Shown piece after piece: positions 1 through 8,089 of a stretch of 64,000 bases of DNA. Position numbers and translations under genes: made by a program. Origin of the DNA: an uncultured Chloroflexota bacterium (GTDB taxonomy: Bacteria; Chloroflexota; Anaerolineae; Anaerolineales; Anaerolineaceae); assembly GCA_902786265.1 (NCBI GenBank), contig CADACE010000021.1, forward strand, positions 1 to 64,000. Reading direction: 5' to 3'. The notes under the pieces were generated by a model, which saw only the letters and a list, made by a program, of their open reading frames with translations, had not been told where the DNA came from and made no database searches. Position 1 is the first letter of the stretch. Each line of letters starts with the position of its first letter.

Positions 1-361
1 TTTCCATTTCGCTGTAATTGCAGGTATTTTTGAACATGATCTGCGCGTCTTTGGCGACCTTGTCCATGATATCCAGCACCATCTGGCGCTGTTCCTGGTT
101 ATCCTGATAGGCGTTGAAGAGGGTGCCCGCCCAGCGCAGATATTCACTCGCCGAGCGCTTCCAGCGTCTTGTCTTTTGCAGCAGAACCGGTTCGTCCGCG
201 AGGGTGTTGAAATAATCGCGTTTGTCCTGCAGATATCTCTGCCGGGCATGTTCCACCGATTCATGAAGGGCAGGATAATCGGTGACAAGCGAAGGCCGGC
301 CGTTTTCGGCTTTCACGTCGACGACATCGCCGGTTATATTCTTTGAATTTTTTTCGCTCAT
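1..361 (-). CDS. Hypothetical protein, 5' part only (C-terminus outside window)
   Basis: An open frame runs leftwards from an ATG at 361 to the window edge with no stop, giving 120 codons. A ribosome binding site (GAAAGGAAA) lies just upstream of the ATG, which supports this start. The protein starts MSEKNSKN, is hydrophilic and rich in charged and aromatic residues, and has no signal peptide or membrane segment in the visible part. Helix-forming stretches predominate after residue 30. I do not recognise a family; a soluble cytoplasmic protein is the most that can be inferred. The gene is followed upstream by a long non-coding stretch, so it probably has its own promoter there. Confidence 0.7.
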   Translation of the reverse strand, partial: MSEKNSKNITGDVVDVKAENGRPSLVTDYPALHESVEHARQRYLQDKRDYFNTLADEPVLLQKTRRWKRSASEYLRWAGTLFNAYQDNQEQRQMVLDIMDKVAKDAQIMFKNTCNYSEME

Positions 362-377
362 CACCGATTTTCCTTTC

Positions 378-507
378 TAAAGTGTGAAGTGTGAAGTGTG
401 AAGAGTTCAGTTAAACTCCTCCGGATCAAGGCCCCGGTCCCTGGCACCTGAGACCTGGTACCTGACACCTACCACCTACCACCTACATCCTACTTCCTTC
501 TTCCTGA
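378..507. repeat. Degenerate heptamer repeat array (locus 1)
   Basis: About three GAAGTGT heptamers occur at 378-405. From 431 to 507 there are eleven phased 7-nt units of the type CACCTGA, GACCTGG, CACCTAC and TTCCTGA. This is the same period-7 pattern seen at 10734, 23061, 24266, 29716 and 47807, with the AGGG-like core here on the minus strand. Confidence 0.75.
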
Positions 508-599
508 AAAATAGTCTACAGCAAAACGAAAAAAAAGAAAACCGGCAATGTTGTCCCTTGACTTTTTTTAAAATTGTGGTAGGAAAATAGAACAAAGGT

Positions 600-990
600 G
601 CCGGGGGATCGTTTCTCCCCGGCGCACGCAGTGTGTCCGGGAGAAATGATCCCTCCGGTGCCGCCGCTATGCAGGGGGGCGGTTCACATCGCCGCGCGTT
701 CGCTCATCGTTCTTAACCAAGAACGGCGATGAGAATTGTACCCCGGGGACACGGAATCGAATCAAGGAAAACTCCCTCTGCGGGACATGGCATCGAATCA
801 AGGGAAATCTAACTACGCGGGATTAGGTGCCGAGATCCTGGGGGACAGTTCCTGACGCCGATCGATGTTATGGCCGATGAGTGTAATTTCGACGTCATGA
901 ACCGCCCACCCTGCTGCGGGATATGGTGCCGTGCCACGGAGTACGGGGACTGTACTCTTCGTACTGCTTCAGAATAGATTTGTGTTTCTA
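600..990. other. Gene-free stretch with REP-like fragments
   Basis: No convincing ORF. The stretch contains several short imperfect palindromes and repeated words: GGGGGACAGTTCC near 840, GGAGTACGGGGACTGTACTC near 938, and two copies of ATCGAATCAAGG with flanking GGGACAyGG near 750 and 790. The GGGGACnGT core recurs in palindromes elsewhere in the window (43529, 57486). They look like worn copies of REP-type elements. No RAYT transposase gene is present in the window. Confidence 0.4.
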
Positions 991-995
991 TATTC

Positions 996-1049
996 TTAAA
1001 ATAAAAAATCCGCCTTGGTGAATCAGACGGATATTATATTTCGGGCTTC
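996..1049 (-). repeat. 54-bp dispersed repeat containing a terminator hairpin (copy 1)
   Basis: This 54-bp segment recurs at 21119-21172 with a single mismatch. On the minus strand it forms stem ATCCGTCT/AGGCGGAT (one G-U pair) followed by TTTTTTATTTT, so it reads as an intrinsic terminator for leftward transcription. Confidence 0.75.
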
Positions 1050-1073
1050 CTGAGTTTGCCTCTTTAAAACAAG

Positions 1074-1100
1074 AAAAAGGGACTGATTTGGCCCCTTTTT
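1074..1100. terminator. Bidirectional terminator-like hairpin
   Basis: AAAAAGGG, a 10-11 nt loop, then CCCTTTTT. A-run and T-run flank the stem, so it could act in either direction. Confidence 0.5.
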
Positions 1101-1212
1101 GCGACAAAAGAAAGAAAAATGTGAGTAAATTGTTTTTGAATTTATGTACCTAAGAGGAATTGAAGAGATTCCTTTTCTCTCGCGGAAATAAAGGCGTTTG
1201 ATCAATTCATTT

Positions 1213-1587
1213 TCAAATTTTTTCACAATTTTGAGCAGCCTTTGTAATAGCTTTATTTATGTCGGTTTTGATGTAAAATCTATTCATGAGGAGAAACAAT
1301 AGATTTTTCCCATAATCGAAGTCTTTTATGTAACCGATGAGTTCGGTCGTGGTAAACATGTCTTCCGTAATTACCGTATAGGGTTCGATCTCCCTGTTTG
1401 GAATGGGAATCGTTAATAGACCGAGATTCTTTACAAACAGCTTTTCAGCATTGAGACCGCAAAGCAGGGACAGCTCGGCTGCGCCAAGCGACAGGATGAT
1501 TTTCAGTATTTGTTTTGTCTTTTTCCTCCATATTATGCTATGATACAGACACCGGCGGACGCTGTTCTCCCTGATTCCGGTGGCCAA
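1213..1587 (-). pseudogene. Decayed ORF with SAF-like segment
   Basis: A 124-codon frame. Residues around 58-80 (IPIPNREIEPYTVITEDMF) resemble the SAF domain of CpaB-type pilus assembly or related periplasmic proteins, in which a V/IxxREIxPxTVITEDM pattern is typical. The region before it has one weak hydrophobic stretch, and the rest has no recognisable domain. No good ribosome binding site is visible at the ATG, the length is far below that of CpaB (over 200 residues), and it lies in a repeat-rich gene-poor stretch. I read it as a remnant; it may also not be a gene at all. Confidence 0.3.
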
Positions 1588-1763
1588 TTCTCCGGCATCC
1601 GCTGCTGTTTTGTACCGATAATTTAAAATTTTTGCTTTGTGTCCAATTGGGACAGAAATCTAATGCAAATGAATTTGTGAAATGGCCATGGGGCATCGGC
1701 CACTATAAAGGCCGCAAGTAGCTGAAAAACTTAACACGTCAGTTTTAACCGATCGGAGGATCT

Positions 1764-2609
1764 ATGCTGTATCATTTGAAAGCTGAAGAAAAAAGGCCGA
1801 GCGCACTGGTTTATGACAATATCATCTACGCAAACCGGATCACCCGCTGGGGAAGGGATTATCATCCGCTGAAGATCAACCTGATCATCCCGCACTATGA
1901 TCACAAAGAGAATCCGCCGGCACCACTGCTGGTCTGGCTGGAAGGCGGCGGATGGCGCAACGCGTCCCCTGCCGTCAGACTGGCAGAACTGGGCTTTTAT
2001 GCCTATCACGGGATCGCGGTCGCTGACGTTGAATACTCCGTCAACAGCAACAACATATGGCCGGTCTGCCTTGAGGATGTCAAGGAAGCGATCCGTTTTC
2101 TGCGTGCCAACCGCGGAGAATTCAACATCGATCCGGAAAAGCTGATCGTGGCCGGCGACTCGGCAGGAGCGCATCTGGCAGCCCTCACCGCCCTGACCGG
2201 CGATGAAGAAAAATATAAGACCGAGGCCAACCGGCAGGAATCCGATAAAGTGAACGGGGTGATCTGCTTGTACTGTCCGGGCGATTTTCCTGCCGTTCTC
2301 GGGGATCCCGTGCCGGTTTGCTATGAGGATCTGCTGACAGGGGAAATTACTGCCGAAAATGAAGCACTGCTGAAAGAGATCAATCCGATGTCCCACGTCA
2401 CCAAAAACACGCCGCCGTTTTTATTTTTCCACGGCGATGCCGATAATGTGGTCTATTATCAGTCCAGCCTGAACCTGTATGAAAAGCTTCTCTCTGCCGG
2501 CGCCGAGGCTGATTATTATCTGTTGGAAGGTGCCAATCACGCTGAAAATGCCTTTACACAGGAGAATATCCAGGAACTGATGCTGGCGTTTATCCGGAAG
2601 CACATCTGA
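1764..2609 (+). CDS. Alpha/beta-hydrolase, esterase/lipase (BD-FAE/HSL-like)
   Basis: A 281-residue serine hydrolase, cytoplasmic as no signal peptide is visible. The nucleophile elbow GDSAG places the catalytic serine at residue 133. The acid is probably Asp227 in HGDAD and the base His259 in GANHAEN, giving a complete triad in canonical order. The oxyanion segment reads LEGGGW (59-64) instead of the usual HGGGW, so its first histidine is replaced by Glu. Family members hydrolyse short acyl or feruloyl/acetyl esters on carbohydrates; the substrate here is not known. The ATG follows a strong GGAGG site. It stands alone and ends at a bidirectional terminator, but its position next to carbohydrate-binding surface proteins fits a role in de-esterifying imported sugars (inference). 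Confidence 0.85.
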   Translation: MLYHLKAEEKRPSALVYDNIIYANRITRWGRDYHPLKINLIIPHYDHKENPPAPLLVWLEGGGWRNASPAVRLAELGFYAYHGIAVADVEYSVNSNNIWPVCLEDVKEAIRFLRANRGEFNIDPEKLIVAGDSAGAHLAALTALTGDEEKYKTEANRQESDKVNGVICLYCPGDFPAVLGDPVPVCYEDLLTGEITAENEALLKEINPMSHVTKNTPPFLFFHGDADNVVYYQSSLNLYEKLLSAGAEADYYLLEGANHAENAFTQENIQELMLAFIRKHI

Positions 2610-2633
2610 CTCAGAATCGTCCCATCTATAAAA

Positions 2634-2674
2634 GGGGCTGTCGCAAATGTGTTTTTACACAGCGCGACAGCCCC
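2634..2674. terminator. Bidirectional terminator, GGGGCTGTCGC family (copy 1)
   Basis: Perfect 11-bp stem GGGGCTGTCGC/GCGACAGCCCC (2634-2644, 2664-2674) with flanking A and T runs. It lies between the convergent genes at 1764 and 2693. The same element occurs in inverted orientation at 9541-9582. Confidence 0.85.
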
Positions 2675-2692
2675 GTTTTGTTCATGCTATGC

Positions 2693-4798
2693 TTACCAGC
2701 GTCTGCCGGGACCGCCGCCGGAGAAGCCGTCCGATTGTGACGGGCCACCGCTGAAATCAGGTGCTCCGCTCCATCCGGAATTGCCGCCGAAATCAGGTGC
2801 AGCACCGGGAGTGAAGGAACCGGTTTGCTGGCTCCCGTTTGCCGGACCGAAATCCATACCGCTCATACCGCCGGGCATCCCGTCCGGACCGGACATACCG
2901 CTGTTGTTATTGAGCTGAAACTCATCGGAGATATAGATCTGACCATCATAGTCAATTCCGGCTTCTCCGCCCATTGTGGCACTGCTGATCTGGATACTGC
3001 CGCTGATAAGGTTCACATCACAGTTGGAGTCGATCCCGTCACCGCTGCTCTTGATGGAGACTTCCCCGCCGGTCATGTTGAAAGCGTAATCCAGTTCCCC
3101 TTCATAGGTCCCGTCACCATTTGCCGCGTTGATTGCATCATCCGCGGAGTTGATCCGGATATCTCCGCCATGGATGTTGACCACGGTTCCTTCCAGGCCT
3201 TCATTACTGTTCGTCACGTTGATGGTCGGACCGGTATGGGTGGTTTCATCGCCGATGGTCAGGATATGGTCCGCATGGATCGCGTCATCTGCTGCGTCGA
3301 TCGTGAAGTCACCGCTGAGCAAGGTCACATCGTAATTACCGTTGATGCCGTCATTTACCGCCTTGATATTCATGGTCACACCGTCGATGATGATGCTGGA
3401 ATCGTCCCCGCCTTTGATTCCGTTCTTGGCATTGCCGTTGATCGTCAGGGTTCCGTTCCCGGTCATATAAACCTTTGATCCGGCTTTTGCTTTGATTGCG
3501 GCACCGTCGAAGGCATCCGCAATATCGGCGTCAGTGGAATTTTCATCCTCCGGGTTTTCATTGTCAGTGAGGACCACATTTCCGGATATGATCACCTGCA
3601 CTTCAGCGTTCTTATTGATGGAAACGGCTGCACCGGTGGTGCTGGTAAGGTCCAGATCATTGAGGACCAGGACCACACCGGTCGTGTCTTTCTTGACCGT
3701 GATGTTGCCGTCACTGGAGGTGCCGGTGACGATATAGGTACCGGATTCGCTGATCTTTATCTGGCTCGTCTCACTGACATCATAGGTCGTGGCGTTATCA
3801 TAATCCGCGGTGAGATCCATTGCTGAGTTGTATGTGGTACCGCTGACGATCGCGCTCGCTGCAGCAGCCGATTCATAAGCAGCCATTTGATCGGGCTGCT
3901 GCATTCCGTTATCCTGATCCTGACCGTCGGGCATGCTGCCGGGCTGAGAGTCCTGCTGGCTGGAGGCGGGCTGCATTGAAGGCTCGTTATTCTGCTGGCC
4001 GAAGTCAGGCTGTACTGAGGGCTGCTCATTCCGCTGTTCAAAGGAAGCCTGAACAAATTCAAACTGCTGCATGTGCGCGGGATCGGTTTGCCCCTGCTGG
4101 ATCAGCATATTCGATTGAGAATCAGCGGATCTAACGATCGCTTCCGGAAGAGGGTTGAGGTTGTGATCGAAGTTCATTTCGGTTCCCGATTCAGTTTCAA
4201 TGATCCTTCCGCCGTTGAAAATCACACTCGTTGCCGGTGAATAGCTTCCGTTTCCGGCCTGAATATTGAAGGTGCCATCATCAAAGAAAAGCATACCTGG
4301 ACGGTTCCCGTCAACAGCGATCGCCCGATCGGGCGCCATCATATTAATAGAACCGCCGCTGAATGTCAGATCCGCATTTTCCACATGGATCGCTTCATGA
4401 TTATAACCGGTGATATCTAATGTGCCGTTCCCTTCAAAGAAGGTGTTCACCCGGCTGTAGACTGCCGCATGGAACTCAGGATCGGTTCCGCCGTCTGTAA
4501 TGCGGTTGCTGGATCGGTCTTCCATCCGGATCGTGAGAGAATCACCGCTGAGCGCAATGATGCCCGCAGAACGGGCACCGTCCACTCGGAAGTTATCCAT
4601 GACCAGGACAACATCCCCTTCACCGGGATCCACAAGAACGGTCCCTTTCATACTGCCTACAAAGCGGTAGGTCCCGGCTTCCGTGATCTTCAGCTGACCG
4701 CCGGATAATTCCGGTTCGGTAGGGACAGCAAGAGCTGCCGGAGCACACTGCATGCAAAACAGTGTAACAACAAGGATAAACAATAAACTTTTTTTCAT
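2693..4798 (-). CDS. Secreted carbohydrate-binding protein, Cthe_2159/DUF4353-like
   Basis: A 701-residue secreted protein. It has a signal peptide (MKKSLLFILVVTLF, cleavage near ALA-VP). Residues roughly 30-215 form a first beta-repeat domain; a Gln/Pro/Met-rich linker follows (about 228-305). From about 317 to 640 comes a DUF4353-type domain, recognisable by YNSAMDLTADYDN at its start and by the GVTMNIKAVNDGINGN and DAADDAIHADHILTIGD repeats of a parallel beta-helix. The family member Cthe_2159 of Clostridium thermocellum binds acidic polysaccharides such as polygalacturonate. The tail is Gly/Met/Pro/Ser-rich and low in complexity. No LPXTG or membrane anchor is visible, so it is probably released or held non-covalently. 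It is divergent from the SH3/SigI gene group, and a good GGAG site precedes the ATG. Confidence 0.8.
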   Translation of the reverse strand: MKKSLLFILVVTLFCMQCAPAALAVPTEPELSGGQLKITEAGTYRFVGSMKGTVLVDPGEGDVVLVMDNFRVDGARSAGIIALSGDSLTIRMEDRSSNRITDGGTDPEFHAAVYSRVNTFFEGNGTLDITGYNHEAIHVENADLTFSGGSINMMAPDRAIAVDGNRPGMLFFDDGTFNIQAGNGSYSPATSVIFNGGRIIETESGTEMNFDHNLNPLPEAIVRSADSQSNMLIQQGQTDPAHMQQFEFVQASFEQRNEQPSVQPDFGQQNNEPSMQPASSQQDSQPGSMPDGQDQDNGMQQPDQMAAYESAAAASAIVSGTTYNSAMDLTADYDNATTYDVSETSQIKISESGTYIVTGTSSDGNITVKKDTTGVVLVLNDLDLTSTTGAAVSINKNAEVQVIISGNVVLTDNENPEDENSTDADIADAFDGAAIKAKAGSKVYMTGNGTLTINGNAKNGIKGGDDSSIIIDGVTMNIKAVNDGINGNYDVTLLSGDFTIDAADDAIHADHILTIGDETTHTGPTINVTNSNEGLEGTVVNIHGGDIRINSADDAINAANGDGTYEGELDYAFNMTGGEVSIKSSGDGIDSNCDVNLISGSIQISSATMGGEAGIDYDGQIYISDEFQLNNNSGMSGPDGMPGGMSGMDFGPANGSQQTGSFTPGAAPDFGGNSGWSGAPDFSGGPSQSDGFSGGGPGRRW

Positions 4799-4953
4799 AT
4801 TCCATCTCCTTTATGGTTTTTCTTTTGTATTCAGTACATCCGCATCGGGAATGTCACTAAAGGGTATTGTCCCGATCAGTTACTTCTGAACACTTACTTT
4901 TTCCGTGCTTTTATCCGCACAATATCTATAAGCGAAAGCAAAAATAAAAAAAT

Positions 4954-5055
4954 GGGGGTAAGAAAATAAAAAAACAAAAATTGACCAATTTCTTTTTGAC
5001 CCCCTTTTTTTCATACCGGATCCCGCTTAAAACATGTGTACGGGAAAACCGTACA
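4954..5055. promoter_or_regulatory. Divergent regulatory region with paired ACCCCC motifs and hairpins
   Basis: An inverted repeat places ACCCCC plus a T-rich stretch on both strands: minus 4959-4954 towards the gene at 2693, plus 4999-5004 towards the gene at 5083. ACCCCC is the -35 motif I recall for SigI promoters (with CGAA/CGWA at -10). On the plus strand CGGA follows after 12 nt, a poor match. The arms with the intervening GAAAAT/ATTTC could equally fold into a terminator ending in T7. A second hairpin (TGTACGG, loop GAAAA, CCGTACA; 5037-5055) sits in the 5' leader of the 5083 gene. Confidence 0.4.
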
Positions 5056-5082
5056 TAAAAAATTGAAAAGAGGAATGATAAA

Positions 5083-6036
5083 ATGAAAAAATTAATTTTA
5101 GTAATTGGAATGATCCTGTGCTTCTGCCTGATCGGCGGTACGGCAATGGCTGATACCATTAATAATCAGATGGGCCAGCCGATGGGCAGTCCGCAGATGA
5201 ACGGCGGACAGAACGGGCAGATACAGGGCCAGCCCCCGATGGGTGGCGGGCAGAATGGACAGATGCAGGGGCAGCCGCCCATGAATCTGGCTGTAGTGGA
5301 AACCGATGATGAGACCGCCATCAGCATGTTATCTGAAGCTGATTCGAGCGCGGATGTCCTGACCAGCGTTGAGAATGGTACTATCGTTGAAATTCTTGAA
5401 GAAAACGGCGATTATACAAAAGTTCGTATCAATGGGACCATTGGTTATGTCCTGAGCAGCGCACTGGCTGATCTAAAGCCCGGTGATGGTCAGGAACCCC
5501 CGGCTAAACCGGAAGACGGTCAGGAACCTCCGGCTAAACCGGAAAACGGTCAGGAGCCTCCGGCTAAACCGGAAGACGGTCAGGAGCCTCCGGCTAAACC
5601 GGAAGGCGGTCAGGAACCCCCGGCTAAACCGGAAGACGGTCAGGAACCTCCGGCTAAACCGGAAAACGGTCAGGAGCCTCCGGCTAAACCGGAAAACGGT
5701 CAGGAGCCTCCGGCTAAACCGGAAGACGGTCAGGAGCCTCCGGCTAAACCGGAAGGCGGTCAGGAACCTCCGGCTAAACCGGAAGACGGTCAGGAACCCC
5801 CGGCTAAACCGGAAATTGGTCAGGAGCCTCCGGCTAAACCGGAAGATGGTCAGGACCCCCTGGCTAAATCTGAGGACGGTCAGCAGATTACCGGACAGCC
5901 GGTCAACGGACAGTTGATGTCATCACAATCCCAAATGGATCCAATCGGGGAACAAAATGAATCACTGGAACCAGGCATTCAAAGCTTCTTTAAAGCCTTC
6001 CTGAACTTCCTGACAGGAAAGAAAACAGAAAATTAG
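5083..6036 (+). CDS. Secreted SH3b-domain protein with PPAKPE decapeptide repeats
   Basis: A 317-residue exported protein. It has a signal peptide (first 23 residues, ending TAMA). A short Gly/Gln/Pro/Met-rich stretch with GQNGQMQGQPPM repeats follows. Next comes a bacterial SH3 domain (about residues 72-130; SVENGTIVEILEENGDYTKVRING), a module that usually binds peptidoglycan or peptides. Then thirteen copies of GQEPPAKPEx cover about residues 136-265, followed by a short Gln/Ser-rich stretch and a C-terminal amphipathic segment (FFKAFLNFLTGKK). The repeat resembles wall-spanning Pro-rich stalks of surface proteins. A GAGG site lies upstream of the ATG. It leads the group that ends with sigI-rsgI, and a hairpin at 6054 separates it from the next gene. 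Function unknown beyond likely cell-wall association. Confidence 0.75.
   Translation: MKKLILVIGMILCFCLIGGTAMADTINNQMGQPMGSPQMNGGQNGQIQGQPPMGGGQNGQMQGQPPMNLAVVETDDETAISMLSEADSSADVLTSVENGTIVEILEENGDYTKVRINGTIGYVLSSALADLKPGDGQEPPAKPEDGQEPPAKPENGQEPPAKPEDGQEPPAKPEGGQEPPAKPEDGQEPPAKPENGQEPPAKPENGQEPPAKPEDGQEPPAKPEGGQEPPAKPEDGQEPPAKPEIGQEPPAKPEDGQDPLAKSEDGQQITGQPVNGQLMSSQSQMDPIGEQNESLEPGIQSFFKAFLNFLTGKKTEN
5488..5877 (+). repeat. Thirteen tandem 30-bp repeats (coding)
   Basis: Exactly 13 units of 30 bp encode GQEPPAKPE followed by D, N, G or I; the last unit is degenerate (GQDPLAKSED). Third-position variants (ccc/cct, gaa/gag) are shared in blocks, and the D-N-D-G order recurs, which suggests past duplication of multi-unit blocks. 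The array is likely to vary in copy number between strains. Confidence 0.95.
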
Positions 6037-6053
6037 AGACTCTTTATGGAAGA

Positions 6054-6099
6054 GATCCGCAGCAGAAGCTGTCCCACAAGCAGACCGACGCTGCGGATC
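6054..6099 (+). terminator. Intercistronic hairpin
   Basis: Inverted repeat GATCCGCAGC (6054-6063) / GCTGCGGATC (6090-6099) with a 26-nt loop, 18 nt after the stop of the SH3 gene. No U-run follows, so it may be an RNA-stability or partial termination element between the two genes. Confidence 0.45.
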
Positions 6100-6136
6100 C
6101 CGGAAAGATAAAAAAATACAAGAAGAAAAATAAAAT

Positions 6137-7366
6137 ATGAAAAGAAATATTGTTATATTCTTATTCGCGATACTGACCGCGGTTTTCGTCTGTGCAGGGG
6201 CTTCGGCTAGCCGGGGAAACCATCCGGGAACAGATCAGGGACATTCGGAAAGATCAGGTAAACCGGGCGGTGACAAACCGGGTTCCGGCAGACCCACCGA
6301 ATACAGCGCATCCAATGTGGTGTCGGAAGATTCATCCGGGATCAGCTACATATCCTCATCCGACAGTGAAAACGCAGTCCTGGTTTCCGGAAAGGTCGTC
6401 ACGATCGCGGATGCCTCAGTCAACAAAACCGGTTCCGCCAGCGGTGATGAAGCCGATTTTTACGGGATCAACGCGGCGGTACTGGCGAAAGACGGATCCA
6501 CACTGACGATCTCCGGTACAACAGTCGTCACAGACGGCGGACATGCAAACGGCATATTCAGTTACGGTACCGGTACTACTGTCAATGTCTCGGATACGAC
6601 AATCATGACCAGCGGAAATAATTCCGGCGGACTGATGACCACAGGCGGGGCTGCACTGAATGCCGAAAACCTGACCGTCAGCACCGGCGGCAATTCCTCG
6701 GCAGCCATCCGTTCCGACCGGGGCGGCGGTACCGTAAATGTGACCGGGGGTACATATAGCTCTGCCGGTGTCGGTTCTCCGGCGATTTATTCCACTGCCG
6801 ATATCACCGTTTCCAACGCAGTGTTGAGTTCCGTGGTTTCTGAAGCTGTAGTGATCGAAGGCGGAAACAGCGTGACGCTGAACAATGTGGAGATCACTGG
6901 ATCTAACAGTAAAAAGAACGGAAAATCTACTGTCAATACCAATGTACTGATCTATCAGAGCATGTCCGGTGATGCTTCTGAAGGAAATTCAGTCTTCAAC
7001 ATGTCCGGCGGTTCCATGACTTCACTGACAGGTGCTATGTTCCATGTGACCAACGTAACGACCGAGATTAACCTGAACGGTGTCAGCTTCACCTATGCAT
7101 CTGACAGCAACGTGTTTCTTGACGCTTCGGCTGATGCCTGGGGAAGCAGCGGGAAAAATGGCGGAAATGTGACGCTGAACCTGACCAATCAGTCGATCAC
7201 CGGATCCATCCTTCAGGACAGCGTTTCTTCTGTGACGGTATATCTCAGCGGGAATTCAACCTGGAAACTGTTGGGAGACAGTTATATCTCCGGCTTCAGC
7301 GGAGATATGGCAAATGTTGACTTGAACGGGTATACCTTATATATAAACGGGATAGCGTATAATTAA
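6137..7366 (+). CDS. Secreted beta-repeat (right-handed beta-helix-like) protein
   Basis: 409 residues with a signal peptide (MKRNIVIFLFAILTAVFVCAGASA). After a Gly/Pro/Lys-rich mature N-terminus (to about residue 55) the protein consists of short Thr/Ser/Gly/Asn-rich beta strands, such as LTISGTTVVTDGGHANGIF and VNVTGGTYSSAGVGSPAIYS, typical of a parallel beta-helix adhesin or pectate-lyase-like fold. No catalytic residues can be assigned. It resembles the first domain of the carbohydrate-binding protein at 2693 in style. The start is supported by the signal peptide; the ribosome binding site (AAGAAG) is weak. It precedes sigI by 54 nt with no terminator between, so it is probably co-transcribed. 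A role in binding or forming surface polysaccharide is inferred only from context. Confidence 0.65.
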   Translation: MKRNIVIFLFAILTAVFVCAGASASRGNHPGTDQGHSERSGKPGGDKPGSGRPTEYSASNVVSEDSSGISYISSSDSENAVLVSGKVVTIADASVNKTGSASGDEADFYGINAAVLAKDGSTLTISGTTVVTDGGHANGIFSYGTGTTVNVSDTTIMTSGNNSGGLMTTGGAALNAENLTVSTGGNSSAAIRSDRGGGTVNVTGGTYSSAGVGSPAIYSTADITVSNAVLSSVVSEAVVIEGGNSVTLNNVEITGSNSKKNGKSTVNTNVLIYQSMSGDASEGNSVFNMSGGSMTSLTGAMFHVTNVTTEINLNGVSFTYASDSNVFLDASADAWGSSGKNGGNVTLNLTNQSITGSILQDSVSSVTVYLSGNSTWKLLGDSYISGFSGDMANVDLNGYTLYINGIAYN

Positions 7367-7420
7367 ACTGGAAAATTTTACAAAACCATACGGAAGGGAA
7401 CACAGAAGACAGGGTAAACC

Positions 7421-8089
7421 ATGGACCAGGAAGAGCTTTTACAAAACAACGAAGCCTTCATATTGCGGACAGCTTCCTTTGTGCTCGGGCGGCCGGTCAG
7501 TCGGTCTGACGACGAGTACAGCATCGCACTCTCAGCTTTCTGGGAGGCTGCGCAGAGTCATGACCCTTCCAAAGGTTCCCTTCAAACATATGCCTCGGTG
7601 GTCATCCGGCACAGGCTGATCGACTTCATCCGGTCCGGTAAGCATTACGGACAGGAGATTTCCGTTGAGCCGGATGTTTTTACCGGAGAAATTAGCAGTG
7701 AAAGCGAAACGGAAGGTCTCCGGATCTCCATTGAAAAGAAACTGATTCAGGACATGCCGGACCGGACGCTTTCAGAAGAAATCGGGGAGCTTGCTTTGAT
7801 CCTTCAGCGCTACCAGATCGATTTTTTTGACCTTCCCAATGCCTGTCCGAAAGCACAAAAGACCCGGGCAGTCTGTCTGAAAGCTGCTCGCTTTGTCTGT
7901 GCGGTCGCCGAACTGCTGGCCAGACTGCGCAGGACGCTCAAGCTTCCTGCGGCAGAAATGGAAACCGGTGTACCGATCGCGCGAAAATTGCTGGATAAAT
8001 TCAGAAAATATATCATTGCATCCGTTGAAATTGAAGCCGGAGATTTTCCGGGTATCCAGGAGTATTTTTCGGGAAAGGAGGGAGCATGA
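7421..8089 (+). CDS. sigI: RNA polymerase sigma factor SigI
   Basis: 222 residues matching SigI of Bacillus and Clostridium. A sigma-70 region 2 segment lies at about residues 28-70 (DEYSIALSAFWEAAQSHDPSKG followed by SVVIRHRLIDFIR). A SigI-specific C-terminal domain follows, with IDFFDLPNACPKAQKTR, LPAAEMETGVPIARKLLDK and RKYIIASVEIEAGDF. SigI directs core polymerase to heat, cell-wall or, in cellulolytic clostridia, polysaccharide-degradation genes. The stop overlaps the start of the next gene by 4 nt (ATGA), which encodes its RsgI-type anti-sigma factor, as is standard for this pair. SigI is best known from Firmicutes, so its presence in a probable chloroflexote is notable. Likely targets are the neighbouring surface-protein genes (inference). 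Confidence 0.85.
   Translation: MDQEELLQNNEAFILRTASFVLGRPVSRSDDEYSIALSAFWEAAQSHDPSKGSLQTYASVVIRHRLIDFIRSGKHYGQEISVEPDVFTGEISSESETEGLRISIEKKLIQDMPDRTLSEEIGELALILQRYQIDFFDLPNACPKAQKTRAVCLKAARFVCAVAELLARLRRTLKLPAAEMETGVPIARKLLDKFRKYIIASVEIEAGDFPGIQEYFSGKEGA

Noticed and set aside
1023..1226. 67-codon minus-strand frame
   Set aside because: Includes a terminator hairpin and part of a dispersed repeat; the product shows no domain.
1731..2396. 221-codon minus-strand frame
   Set aside because: Antisense to the esterase at 1764, which has a full catalytic triad and a ribosome binding site.
5488..5877. CRISPR-like direct repeats
   Set aside because: The 30-bp units are contiguous and in frame in a secreted protein gene.
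5483..5917. 144-codon frame within the SH3-repeat gene (basic RNRKTVR repeats)
   Set aside because: It is the other-frame reading of the 30-bp repeat. The main frame has signal peptide, SH3 domain and continues on both sides.
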